This document shows, in pieces, positions 32,250 to 43,306 of a stretch of DNA of 64,000 bases; within the stretch, counting starts at the first letter, position 1, and each line of letters opens with the position of its first letter. The notes beneath the pieces are model-generated. The model searched no databases, had not been told where the DNA came from, and was given only the letters and a program-made list of their open reading frames with translations. The DNA comes from Cepaea nemoralis (taxonomy: Eukaryota > Mollusca > Gastropoda > Stylommatophora > Helicidae): contig JACEFZ010012615.1 in assembly GCA_014155875.1 (NCBI GenBank), positions 526,118 through 590,117 on the forward strand, given 5' to 3'. Made by a program: the position numbers and the translations under genes.

Positions 32250-33354
32250 TTTTCTCTCCTTCCAATCCTCCTCCTCCTCCTTCTCTTCCTTCTTCTTCAC
32301 CTTTTTCTTCTGCTTTTTCATCCTCACCTTCCCCTCTTTCTCCTCATATGTAGGTCCTAAATCTTCTTCGTCATAAACACTAAATTACCAAACTTATGTA
32401 TCTTGTATCTGCGTTCTTGTTCTCTCATTAAATCTGGACCCCGAATAACACGACTTGATGGTCCGCTAGGTCTTACTCTGTTGACAAAATATTCGGCAAA
32501 CAAACACTGACTCGCGTTGAGCACCTATTTAGATCAGCCTGTACAATAGAGATAATTATCTCCAGTCAGTTGTTGGCATGGGTCTGACATGTTTTATGTA
32601 GTACCAAGATTGCACTTGTAGATTAGGTGATGAGCTGCGACTTGTGGAATGTCCCAGTTAGAGTACACCTAGCTGCCATGACAAGGTTATTCTCATTTTA
32701 TCTTGGAGAAAGACACGCTTCTAATGTGTGTCTAGACAATCGCAACATCAGTTTCGTCCAATGGGACAATAACGATTTAGAGACACTACAATCTAGAGAC
32801 ATTACAGTTTAGAGACATATTGTTTCCTAACCATTTTTCAGGGTTTTAATTAGCATTATTTCAAAATGTGATCACTCTGAGTGTACATGTTTGTTTGTTT
32901 TATTATCTCTATAACTGAGTATCTTTTCTTTCGTTGGGACTTTAACTTCTGACAGAAAATAGTTTCTCAAGATTTTGTTTGCAAGTCCTGTACAACATGG
33001 TCCTTAAATCCCCACGCACAATAGTCCATATCATGATTTATGAGGGTATTGTGAATACCGACAATGACAAACATTTTACTGCCACATTCTATATCAAGAA
33101 AAGCAGTGGTGAGTGTTCGTTTTGCACCCCTCCCCCCCCCCCCCCAACTTCTACCACGACCAGGTGGTGGGTAGATCTGGAGAGCTGCCGATAGAAAGTT
33201 GCAGTTTATGATCTAGAGTTTCAGGACGGTGAGCAGAGGATCTCTTCATGAAGACAATAACCACGGTCATCGACCACGATGGTCACGGCCAAGAAGAAAA
33301 ATAATGGCAGACTACCTTCTGTCAAAATACCTAGAAAGTAATGATTCGTCTGTT
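32250..33354. other. No supported gene
   Basis: CT-rich to about 32345, then mixed sequence. A C-run at 33129-33146 and a short repeat TCTAGAGACA/TTTAGAGACA near 32780-32815. Nothing coding supported. Confidence 0.45.
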
Positions 33355-33428
33355 CACGAAACCGTAAACTGATTCGAGACATTAGTAACAACTGGCAAGA
33401 TTGATAAGAAAAGAACAAGGGGAATATA

Positions 33429-33496
<68 letters not shown>

Positions 33497-33497
33497 G
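33355..33497 (+). mobile_element. LINE 3' end with (ATT)n tail
   Basis: Reads ETLVTTGKIDKKRTRG in one frame, matching LVTTGKIEGNRPRG of the LINE at 10296. It is followed by about 70 bp of ATT repeats, showing that the family acquires different simple tails. 5'-truncated. Confidence 0.65.
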
Positions 33498-34231
33498 ATA
33501 AAAATACATAGCTTATATTCTTAATTCAGTTATTTCTACACGCCACTTCTGGTCGTCTGTGTGTTGACATGACTTTGGAATACTCGGTTATAAGTCAGCA
33601 TGATGCAATGCACTTCAGATTACTAGTACCAATCCTGAGGTGACATTTACTGACAAAAGCAGTATGTTAATATTGGTTTTGAGCGTGACCACTTATGAAT
33701 TAATGAATGTCGCAATTGTCCTAATTATCTGTATCTTCAAGTCGTCAGTCAATGACAGACCATCTTTTAATCAGCCACATTTACTAAGAAACTATTTACT
33801 GGATAAGATAATTACTTACTACTAGGACAACTGCACTGCTGCTTATGGACCAACTTGTACAATAAGCAACTATGGCATACACGTTCATCGTGGACACAGA
33901 CACGACATGCTTTATGCAATACCAAGATCGCACATGCTGAATAGGTCATGGGTTGCAGAGCCCTAGTAGTCGAATGGTAATTATGTCATGGGGTGAAAAT
34001 GTCGCCTATCGTATTGACCTATGCCCTTTCAACTGCTTTCAGTGACTTGTCCTGTGCGGAACTTTGACCCTAATAAGTCGTTAGAAATGGGTCTCTATCA
34101 TATCCTGCATCTGTTGCTGTCACGTGTCATTTATTTATCACACACTGAATCCATAACGTTGAGGCCTGCCACTGCTCCGATTCCAACATACATCTCCCTC
34201 CTTAATTATATTTTCTAGACATTAATGTCTT
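33498..34231. other. No recognisable feature
   Basis: AT-rich, no motif-bearing frame. Confidence 0.45.
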
Positions 34232-34239
34232 TTTTACAT

Positions 34240-34707
34240 CAGTGGTTCTCAAGCTTTTTTGGCCCGTGCCCCCCTCACCATATTTGCAGAAACGTCACCC
34301 CCCCCCCCCCCCCTTTTCGTATTTCCTACCTAAAAATTTGGCCCGTTTCCCCCTTCACCATATTTTCAGAACTTCATTCCCCCCTTTTCGTATTTCCTAC
34401 CCAAAAATCCCACCCCCGCCCCTACACAGTATACATTATAATGGAAGCTAAATGTAATAGCACATACTAAAACAAGTCTAGACGTCCACATAAAACATGA
34501 TTTGTGGGGTCTACTTACTTTATAAAATGAATTTTAGAAGGTTGAGACGTACAGAACCGTGACGTATGAAGGGAAAAACAATATCAAGTAATCGGTTCTT
34601 GTATTAACGCAGTCTTGAAATAATCTTAATTCTCCCCTCCCCCGGAAACCCTAAAATTTCCCCCTCCGGGGGGGGGGGGGAAATTTCCCACCGGTTGAGA
34701 ACCACTG
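34240..34707. mobile_element. Complete hAT-type MITE with 8-bp TSD
   Basis: Begins CAGTGGTTCTCAA and ends TTGAGAACCACTG, 13-bp terminal inverted repeats of the hAT type. TTTTACAT flanks both sides exactly (34232-34239 and 34708-34715), the 8-bp duplication expected for hAT. 468 bp, no transposase. Long C and G runs at both thirds. A truncated copy is at 16535. Confidence 0.95.
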
Positions 34708-34715
34708 TTTTACAT

Positions 34716-35269
34716 GTCCCACTATTTTATTTTCCTCTATTGAATTAGATTTTGATAGATATTTTTTTTTTTCGTCCACTGAATTCACCTGAAGCAATGC
34801 AGTTCAAAATGACGGATATCCAGTCAACTTCATCAAGCACCACTGCCAGCCACCCATACCTACCGCATCTCTCAACCCCTGCTAAATTGTGGTCATAAAG
34901 TTAACAAAGAAAAGGTGTTTCATATAGAGACCTTCTGGCCTAGAGAGACAACAGTGGAAGATAAACTCTATGGACCGCTGAATGAACTAAAAAAGACTGT
35001 TAGATTCATACAAGAGACAACATTGCAGTTATAAACATATTTTAGGCGAACGAAAGAAGAAGAAGATATAGAGAGACGATACCAGCAATTAGGCGTTTTC
35101 AAACAGTTTTGTGGTGACAGAAATACTTCGTTTTTAAAACAATGTGATTACCGTGTGGGATATAAAGCAAAAGCAAATGCCCCACATTATAAAACTATCA
35201 GTGACTATTTGTTTTAAGTATTTCAGCCAAATTATAATTCATAAATTCACTGCATAAGATATATAACTC
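34716..35269. other. No recognisable feature
   Basis: No supported frame or repeat. Confidence 0.45.
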
Positions 35270-35400
35270 TAGATTATGTACCTGCAGCGAAATATGCAGG
35301 ACAATAAATCGTGCACTAAATTGTTCGCGGCTTCTGTGTTTACATTCACTAAAGGGAAAACAGTTTTGAATTTGTAATGCTCTTCTGCAACACTTATATT
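35270..35400 (+). repeat. Dispersed repeat family S3, copy 2
   Basis: TATGTACCTGCAGCGAAATA, GCAGGACAATAAATCGTGC and ACATTCACTAAAGGGAAAAC match the copies at 3137 and 45218. Confidence 0.7.
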
Positions 35401-35573
35401 CAAAGGCACAACAATGCTTTTCGGCGGATCTGTTCAATATGCAAGCTTCACTTATTTATTGCCACATAAAATGTGCATGCTCTTAATAGTCTGTCTTTTG
35501 TTGTTCTATCTGTTCCAAACCATAAGGTTTTTAACTGTTTTATGTTTTGCATAGCAATGTTAGCTTTTTTTTG

Positions 35574-35785
35574 TTTTAAACACATTTTGTGCCAACCAAA
35601 AAGTTAGTTCTTTTAACACATTATGTGCCAACCAAAAAGTTAGTGTTATCCAAACCAAAAAGGTTGGCAGAAAATTAGAAGTAGAGGTGTGTCACAGTTA
35701 TGACTTAAAAGTTGTTAATATGGTAGCAAACATGTTGCATGATATATCAAATTAAACGGGTTGCATAAGAAAAACTACTGTACAT
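35574..35785. mobile_element. Relict piggyBac-like terminus
   Basis: TTAACACATTATGTGCCAAC at 35613, with a tandem second copy at 35574 and part of a third near 35650. It is followed by GGCAGAAAATTAGAAGTAGA, GGTGTGTCACAG and GATATATCAAATTAAACGG. The same block order follows the TTAA of the piggyBac element at 50424. No partner end or transposase is seen nearby. Confidence 0.5.
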
Positions 35786-36354
35786 AAGCCCATGGCAGAT
35801 ACGAGACGTAGTTTAAGACGATTAATAATCCCATTTCACTTAATCAGTTAATTTATGGCGTGATATTTCCATTGCCCATCGGCAGCGAGCCTTGCTTTTC
35901 CAAATTGCTCGCGTTCTGTCATTTCTCCAGCTTGATAACTCTGTTTTACCGCTTGCGATTATTTTTGTTTTATTACGTTGAGATATAAACATTGTTACTC
36001 TTCCCCCACTTTATTCTAGGACTTGTTTAGTTTCACAAAACCCACGCTGTTATAGATGGTAATGGTGTGCCGTCAGCGTATCTTAGTTCGGGCCTTTCCA
36101 ACCTCACGTAGTGTTCACCTGCAAGCCTTTAAGCAGACAGGTTTTGTAGAGTCCTGTTATCGGCTGAAATGTCAGTATTGGATCTAAATGAGCCGAAACT
36201 CCGGGGGATAAAAATAGGATTAACGTTATAATGAGACTCTGGTGTCCTGTGGTGGCAGACGATGAAGCTGATATTCCCAGCACACTTAGTATACTGAATA
36301 ATACAAGTTCATATGTCTGGCAGCGGTTTATTGGATTTCACTAATCTAAACTGC

Positions 36355-36645
36355 ATTAGCGGTGGCATTGTGGTTAATGCTCTAGAATGCCAAATCAGTG
36401 GCTCGTGGCCTGTAGTTAATGCTCTATAATTCAAAGACAGTGGCTCGAGGCCTCGTGGTTAATGCTCTTGAATACCAAGACAGTGACTCGTAGCCAGGTG
36501 GTTACTGCTCTTGAATACCAAGACAGTGGCTCGAGGCCTGGTGGCTAATGCTTTAGAATACTAAGACACTGGCTCGTGGCCTGGTGGTTAATGCTCTATA
36601 ATACTGAGACAGTCGCTAGGTTTCAATCTCTAAGAGCGGCAGGAT
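36355..36645 (+). repeat. About 43-bp tandem repeat of a tRNA-like A-box segment
   Basis: Six to seven units of GCCTGGTGGTTAATGCTCTA, AGACAGTGGCTCG type. The first unit resembles the 5' end of a tRNA SINE (GTGGCATTGTGGTTAATGCTC). A B-box-like AGGTTTCAATCTC follows only the last unit. Confidence 0.85.
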
Positions 36646-36689
36646 TATCTTTTTTTCCAGATTCTGGATCGAAACATAATATGGGTTCC

Positions 36690-36880
36690 GAGTTCTTCAT
36701 CTTTCCCCCTTTATCCCCCATTGGGTCATAGGCTCTCAACTAACTCCTCAACTTATCCTTAGCTTCCTACATGACCTTCCCATAATATTCATTTCTCCTT
36801 TTCGTGTTTTAGGTCTTCCTCTGTTTCTTTTACCTTGTGAACTCCAGACAAAGACATTTCTAGTTGAGAATACCGTGTTA
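36690..36880 (-). mobile_element. LINE ORF2 C-terminal fragment (CCAATGGGG family)
   Basis: Minus-strand frames read GKRNRGRPKTRKG (a frame shift from KVKETEEDLKHEKEK), then MGRSCRKLRIS and EPMTQWGIKG. Matches the fragments at 7630 and 30080. Confidence 0.55.
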
Positions 36881-37150
36881 TTTTCAGAACTTTACTTGCA
36901 ATGAAAGGCGATGAGAAGAATAAATGGCCAACTCACCTAACTGAAGAACTAACATTTCACACACCAACCACAGTCTCTATTATAGGACTACCTTGACCTT
37001 TTCTTAAAGCTGTTATATCTTATTTTAACATAAAATGTGTTGGGTCCAAAATCCCATTGTGAACTATCTTTACAAAGAAGAGCCAGGGGAAGTTATGTTC
37101 CACCTTGATCCAGGAAATAAAACATCACAGTTTCCATAAAAGCTTCATAC

Positions 37151-37550
37151 TGTGACGGGACAGCCCCGGCAGCATCCGAATGACACAAGTTTGAAAGGAA
37201 TTAAAGAGCCCACAAGAATTATTCTATCATTCTCTAAGTAAAAGAATAATTGACCACCAGAAAATAATCTAGTCCCCAACCAAGGAATAAGGAAAAACTA
37301 ACAGAGATTGAAAACAAGAGAAAATTACATTTTGACCACGCACGCCCCATCATTTCTGTAATGCTAGGTCTGAGAAAGCTTTGATGTCCAGATCAAACGT
37401 AACACCCAGACACCACGGCACCAGTCGGCGGGCGCTATCAAAGGTTGAAAACTCACTGTTTTCAGTTGATACATCGCGGAGCCAGTCAGTTGAGATTGAC
37501 GTGTTAGTTTAGAATCCTGCGGTCGGAATAGGGACTGATACCTAACACCT
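37151..37550 (+). repeat. 5' LTR (400 bp)
   Basis: Direct repeat of 39948-40347. The one difference seen is A/T in AATAATTGACCACC versus AATAATTGTCCACC. No obvious AATAAA close to the 3' part; the transcript end is not placed. Confidence 0.9.
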
Positions 37551-38010
37551 CTAGACTATTGATTTTCATAAACCATTCTATCATTCTTCACCCATTACAT
37601 TTGCTAAGTATTAACTTAGGAATTTGTTTCTAGGGAAGTTTGTAGAATTTAAATAACTTGTTAAAAAGTTAATAACGGATAATATCATATGAGTTAATTT
37701 ACATCATTCACCACTGTAGAATTAATAATCACATTAATTAGTGATATTAATTAGTTTATTGGTGATTTACTTGATGATTTTTTGATTACATGCTTTATCA
37801 TTTGATTTAATCATGAATAGTTTGATAATGCATAATTACTTCAGTGTATGACAGACTGCTTTGCATCAACTTTCTCACTCAAATTCACTACTGTCATTCT
37901 CATAGCAGTGTCAGTTCCTCTTGTCACTATCTTGCTCTAGCATAAATCTGACTAGCTCTCTGTAGTGTAATAATATAATTACTTACCTGAGTTTAAGCTG
38001 TAAAGAGATC

Positions 38011-38967
38011 ATGGATGCACGCACAGATTTCTTAGAGTCCGCTAGAGGATGGGGCATAAGGCTCAGCTTAGTAGGAGAGAAGCTAGAACTATTTATTAGA
38101 GATGAAATGGATTGGTGGGACAAAGAAGATGAACAGATGATGAAAAGACTTGCAGAATTAGAAGCAGATATGCGTCACAAAGCTGAAGAAGATGAGATTA
38201 AGAAGAAGCAAATTGAAATAATGAACATGAAGGAATCTACCAGCTCGATTGAGGAAAAGCCAATCACTCAAGCCGAAACTCTGATAGAAAACGGGGAAGC
38301 TGACCGTCACAAAGAAGAGGCATGCATTCCTTTGCAAATCCCCATGGCTCAGAAAAACAAAAACTTAGGCACAGAAAGGCAGATGCTTCCCTCAATTCCG
38401 AAAAATAAACGGAATATGGAAAAATGTACCCAGGGTACAGTAAACAGTCACAAATGTGAAAAATGTTTACACCGCAATAAAAGCGGATTAGCTGGCTTGG
38501 CAACCCAGCAATCTCAGGAGCTTCCTAAGACTTCCCAAAGGAGAAAAATCCAGGAGGAGGACCTGAGGAAAACTATTAAAGAGATCGAAGGCGAGACCTT
38601 ACCCGATTCTCTTATTCCCTTCAGTTCAGATAAACTAGGAGTGGAAATGAATTCAGCTGAGACTGGAATGGATGTAAAACAGGATTCCAGTGTTTCTTTC
38701 TATGTGGCCACACAAGATGAAACAATTATCAGTATGAATTACTTATCTCAGGTGGGAGATAGCATTGAAAATGACACCCCACAACATTCACTTCTATTGG
38801 ATTTGGCACAAGAAAACCAGACCAGGGAGAGAATACCTCAATTGGACTTGGCACAAGAGAGCCCTGGCCATGGAGGACAAATCAAGACACGGAGGAGAAT
38901 TCTTACGCTGTCAGTATCTTGGAGTCTTTCAAAAAGGAAATTCAAGATATACAAAGCATTCATGTAG
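38011..38967 (+). CDS. Gag-like ORF of the LTR element
   Basis: ATG-started, 318 codons. The N-terminus, FLESARGWGIRLSLVGEKLE then LFIRDEMDWW, resembles the N-terminal helix of Ty3/gypsy gag proteins (a G-L-x-G-x-x-L pattern, then F...E). A highly charged Lys/Glu coiled-coil-like segment follows (residues about 45-80). One short Cys cluster, KCEKCLHRNKSG at about 150, is not a full CCHC knuckle. The last 30 residues (IKTRRRILTLSVSWSLSKRK) look out of frame. The -1 frame, open from before 38820, reads NQDTEENSYAVSILESFKKE and continues to 39719. The true product is therefore probably one longer protein, made either by frameshifting or before a one-base indel. Confidence 0.6.
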   Translation: MDARTDFLESARGWGIRLSLVGEKLELFIRDEMDWWDKEDEQMMKRLAELEADMRHKAEEDEIKKKQIEIMNMKESTSSIEEKPITQAETLIENGEADRHKEEACIPLQIPMAQKNKNLGTERQMLPSIPKNKRNMEKCTQGTVNSHKCEKCLHRNKSGLAGLATQQSQELPKTSQRRKIQEEDLRKTIKEIEGETLPDSLIPFSSDKLGVEMNSAETGMDVKQDSSVSFYVATQDETIISMNYLSQVGDSIENDTPQHSLLLDLAQENQTRERIPQLDLAQESPGHGGQIKTRRRILTLSVSWSLSKRKFKIYKAFM

Positions 38968-39719
38968 ATTATACTACGGACTCTGATTCAGGGACGATAA
39001 ACATGTCTGCTACCAACAAAGAAGAAAATACTTCTTTGGACAAGATGAAGGTAATACCTATCATCAACACAGCTGAAGCTAACAGGGGATCACAAATGAT
39101 GGACTCTGCAGCGGAACAAACCAGGAGCGGTTGGTATACTCAACACTCAGGACCTTGTTTACCTTTCACTTCAACCAATGTTGGATGTGGAGAACAGCTG
39201 TTTATGTATACTTCTACAAGGAGTGATACAAATTCACAGTTCTTGGGGAACAACATGATTTCTCAAAGCTGGACAACTTCTACTAGCCTTATACTTTCAA
39301 ACACAGATTCAAAATGGAACTCTGTTGAAGAGGAACGCACCTGGATAAAGAATTATCGAGGGAAGAAAACTCTTAAATCAGGAGGGAGTAAACGGACGCC
39401 CTACCAAGAAAGAGGCAAGTATGAGTTGAATGCACATCATAAAATTATGATGTTTAGCAAATTTCCTGCCAAAAGGAGGAGATTAAAGGATTTTATTATG
39501 TTTGGCCGACGGAGGAAAAGAAAATGGAGCAACATTACTGCGACCAATTCTTTTAAGAAAACACTGATGGCACTTCCTCTGCTTATAGGACAAGGGCCAG
39601 AAAGTGTGTGGAAAATAACAGTCTCTCTGCGGCGCCGGAGAATCTTGTTATACATTTTGCAATTTTCCCGGCTGGGAAAAAGTAAAACCTCCAGAGGACA
39701 GGACATTACCGAGCAATAG
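38820..39719 (+). CDS. Second frame of the LTR element
   Basis: Open in the -1 frame relative to the gag-like ORF, with no ATG near its start, so it is not independently initiated. Features: Ser/Thr-rich linker (residues about 30-150), then strongly basic segments (KRTPYQERGKYEL, PAKRRRLKDFIMFGRRRKRK, SLRRRRILLYIL). No RT or integrase motif. Could be a nucleic-acid-binding gag C-terminus. Unrecognised otherwise. Confidence 0.5.
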   Translation, partial: DQGENTSIGLGTREPWPWRTNQDTEENSYAVSILESFKKEIQDIQSIHVDYTTDSDSGTINMSATNKEENTSLDKMKVIPIINTAEANRGSQMMDSAAEQTRSGWYTQHSGPCLPFTSTNVGCGEQLFMYTSTRSDTNSQFLGNNMISQSWTTSTSLILSNTDSKWNSVEEERTWIKNYRGKKTLKSGGSKRTPYQERGKYELNAHHKIMMFSKFPAKRRRLKDFIMFGRRRKRKWSNITATNSFKKTLMALPLLIGQGPESVWKITVSLRRRRILLYILQFSRLGKSKTSRGQDITEQ

Positions 39720-39947
39720 CCCGGAAATCCGACACAACACCAGGAGCAAAGATTTGCAAGATTTATCCTGGGATGAATGGACATGGGATATTTCTTTTGG
39801 ACTCACTAGACACCCACTGCCACAAGGAATATTGGGAACCCAGACTGGGAGGTAATTCTGGAATGGAGAGCACTTAGATACATTCTTGAATGCTGCCGAG
39901 GCTCTGTTATAGGCTTCATTAATGAACCTACTTAAATTGGGAAGCTA

Positions 39948-40347
39948 TGTGACGGGACAGCCCCGGCAGCATCCGAATGACACAAGTTTGAAAGGAATTA
40001 AAGAGCCCACAAGAATTATTCTATCATTCTCTAAGTAAAAGAATAATTGTCCACCAGAAAATAATCTAGTCCCCAACCAAGGAATAAGGAAAAACTAACA
40101 GAGATTGAAAACAAGAGAAAATTACATTTTGACCACGCACGCCCCATCATTTCTGTAATGCTAGGTCTGAGAAAGCTTTGATGTCCAGATCAAACGTAAC
40201 ACCCAGACACCACGGCACCAGTCGGCGGGCGCTATCAAAGGTTGAAAACTCACTGTTTTCAGTTGATACATCGCGGAGCCAGTCAGTTGAGATTGACGTG
40301 TTAGTTTAGAATCCTGCGGTCGGAATAGGGACTGATACCTAACACCT
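39948..40347 (+). repeat. 3' LTR (400 bp)
   Basis: Direct repeat of 37151-37550. It is preceded by AAATTGGGAAGCTA, a weak polypurine tract. Confidence 0.9.
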
Positions 40348-42447
40348 TACGGTTAACATGACCTAACGTGTAAACCAGCCACGGCAGAATGGGAGATAAG
40401 AGGGTCAGCCAGACCCGTCTGAAATGTGTGATCCAAAGACGTCAATTAGGACCAGATGCTTAACACCTCACTGCAATACGCAGCAAAGTAGGAACACAGG
40501 GCTGACACATTTTGCCAGCAACCCAGGAAGGCGGGTGTTAACAGCAGATTGGAAGGTAATGACGCAACTGCATTGCCGCCAAAGCATGTTTCATTGTTGC
40601 AGGCGTGGGGGGGGCATCGGTCAATTTGATTGACATATGAAACTACCCTTCACAGGAAAGGAGGAGGGGTGAGAAGAGTTTAGGACTTAATCCATCCCGT
40701 CATCGTACATGGAAAAATAGGTGGAGTTAATTAATAGGGGAGATATTAATTAGCCAACGTGAAAACTAGCCAGGGCTGAAGAGAATAAAACTACATGCAT
40801 GGCCAGCAAGACTTCAGACGCAAATTTACAATAGCATTCTTAGGATACCTACTGGAGAAATATTAACATTTCGTTCTGTTGGACTTCTGTACGAAGTCGT
40901 ATGACAGGATTTCCTAGCTATAACCCAGGTAATACCATTACTCTGATTAGTTTGTCTGCTAGTCTGAAGGCTTGTGTAGTTTCCTGTTTCTACATATTCT
41001 CCCAAACTTTACACTCGTGGATTTTCTTTGTACTTAATGTTCCAGTTTCTAGATTTACTATTACACTGTGAACTTTATCTTCTTCTTTCATTCACCACTT
41101 GGTTGTCTGATTTGTTGTATGTGATAATTTGGAGAAATCCATTATCCAAGCTACATGAACGTGTGGCTTATTCATGTACAGGAGATACATTTAGATTCAT
41201 CCTGTATGATGTTAAACATTGGGGAGACTGACTACTTAGGAGAAATTCCTGAGAGCTACCAGTCTCTTGATAGCGTCCAATTAACATTGATTATTTGGAC
41301 CAACACTTTGAGTGCCTACCAAGATTGTGGTGAAACCACTTGGTTTGAGGAATGGCACCAGTTCACCTTGTCTGCATGATGTCTGCATGAGGACAGACAT
41401 GACTTAGGACATTCAATATCCCAGACAGATTCAGGGAAGGCATTTAATGTTCGACAGGACTGTGCGACCAGCCCTTCCGACAAGACAGTATGAATGAATC
41501 AGAAAGGGAAGAGTAAGTGAGGTGAACTTATATGGGAAACACTCCATTACATAAATGTATATGAATATGTATGTTTTGAGCTATAGATGTTCTAAATAGT
41601 TTTATGAATATATACATATATATATTTATTTATTTAGAACTGATATATGTTTATGTAACATGCCATCATATATCATCATACCATCATATATTATGACTTG
41701 AATGTATGTTTATATGAATGTATAGACATATGTGTTTGAGATGTGTAGACGTAGATACTACCCATCTCCGTTCGTTTCATTCCAGATCTCTTAGGAGCAA
41801 TGGACAGTCAACAACCCATATCAGGAAGTGACTTAGCCTTGTGAGGGACCAATTTGGACTCCTTCAATCTGACAGTGAACTGCGTCTCACTGGGGGAAGC
41901 ATGACCTATGTGACCTCTTAAGTTACGTATACCATAATATAATCATCATCATCATATGATCATCAATAGCAATAATAAACACAGTTGTTGTATTTTAAAA
42001 CTCAATTTGTCCGTATAATTCTAAATGTTTATAAATGTTTGTGTAGCGTATCAAGTACACACATTATTGTATCATTTAGTGGGGGTTCACACATATTGTC
42101 CAGAAGTGGGAATCTATGTCCGGGAGGTATCTTTCCTATGCAGTCATAAGTAACCAGATTACGTTGCATGTCTTAACTCCTCCTTTCTCACTTCTGGTGA
42201 TACCAAGTACAGCCAAATCTATATAGATATATTCTATCTTCAACGAGCCACTTCTTGGCTGTTTTCTTGAGTATCAGGGACAGTGTCTTAAATCAGCATA
42301 ACAGACATTTGTTCCACGTTTTCTCTCTGGGATTAGTCAGTGGTAATTAGTCCCTTCTGACAGAGTTAGGGGATCTCAAACTACATCCAGAACTAACCAC
42401 CAGTAGAAGAAAATGATTTTGGCTGAGTGGTTGCCCATCTGGGATCT
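40348..42447. other. No supported gene
   Basis: 2.1 kb of mixed AT-rich sequence. Small ATATAT and ATCATC runs at 41610-41640 and 41940-41960. Frames are all under 75 codons and without motifs. Confidence 0.45.
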
Positions 42448-42798
42448 AACACCAGCCAGTTGGTGACATATTGGTCTGCTCGTCCGCTATAGAATCCGGG
42501 AGTACACCCTAGAAAATTTTAGTTCGCTTCCGACTTATTGGTCTGCTCGTCCGCTATAGAATCCGGGAGTAAACCCTAGAACACTTTGGTTCGCTCACAA
42601 GGAACGAATCTATTTCAAATCTGTTAGTCTGGTATTATTCCGGTCTTGCCCATGGATAGAACCTAGGTAATTCTCACTTACATTCTTAGCAGCATTAGTT
42701 AGGTATAATTTATTTCTAATGTAATAGCTTGCTTGATTGTAGGCAAGATTTTGACACATTAGGACTTCTCATCCATGATAGAATCAGAGAATAAATTC
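42448..42798 (+). mobile_element. LTR-element leader-like segment with a 65-bp duplication
   Basis: Starts TCTAACACCAGCCAGTTGGT, recalling the LTR end (CCTAACACC) of the element at 37151, and carries TTGGTGACAT, a possible primer-binding site. TATTGGTCTGCTCGTCCGCT (42472) is repeated 65 bp downstream. It joins directly to the duplicated gag leader at 42799. Confidence 0.45.
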
Positions 42799-43306
42799 TA
42801 GACTATTGATTTTCATAAACCATTCTTTCATTCTTCACCCTTTACATTTGCTAAGTATTAACTTAGGAATTTGTTTCTAGGGAAGTTTGTAGAATTTAAA
42901 TAACTTGTTAAAAAGTTAATAACGGATAATATCATATGAGTTAATTTACATCATTCACCACTGTAGAATTAATAATCACATTAATTAGTGATATTAATTA
43001 GTTTATTGGTGATTTACTTGATGATTTTTTGATTACATGCTTTATCATTTGATTTAATCATGAATAATTTGATAATGCATAATTACTTCAGTGTATGACA
43101 GACTGCTTTGCATCAACTTTCTCACTCAAATTCACTACTGTCATTCTCATAGCAGTGTCAGTTCCTCTTGTCACTATCTTGCTCTAGCATAAATCTGACT
43201 AGCTCTCTGTAGGGTAATAATATAATTACTTACCTGAGTTTAAGCTGTAAAGAGATCATGGATGCACGCACAGATTTCTTAGAGTCCGCTAGAGGATGGG
43301 GCATAA
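42799..43306 (+). repeat. Second copy of 37551-38058 (leader and gag start)
   Basis: About 508 bp match the interior 5' end of the element at 37151 with only about four differences. This includes the ATG and the first 16 codons of the gag-like ORF, stopping at GATGGGGCATAAG, where the next bases give TAG. It is a truncated copy of the same family. No LTR is seen immediately upstream in the form present at 37151. Confidence 0.9.

Larger units (their letters stand above)
37151..40347 (+). mobile_element. Young non-autonomous LTR element (gag-like only)
   Basis: Two 400-bp direct repeats (37151-37550, 39948-40347) differ at one position that I can see. They start TGTGACGGGACAGCCCCGGC and end GATACCTAACACCT. 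The 2.4-kb interior carries a gag-like frame and a second frame, but no protease, RT, RNase H or integrase. The flanks give only a weak target duplication (CATAC/CTTAC, depending on the LTR end). It resembles a large retrotransposon derivative mobilised in trans. The leader between the 5' LTR and the ATG lacks the 350 bp present before the related segment at 42799. Confidence 0.85.

Noticed and set aside
31785..32376. 191-codon Leu/Val-rich frame that looks like a membrane protein
   Set aside because: The hydrophobic part is the GTT/CTT microsatellite. The first 60 codons have no motif.
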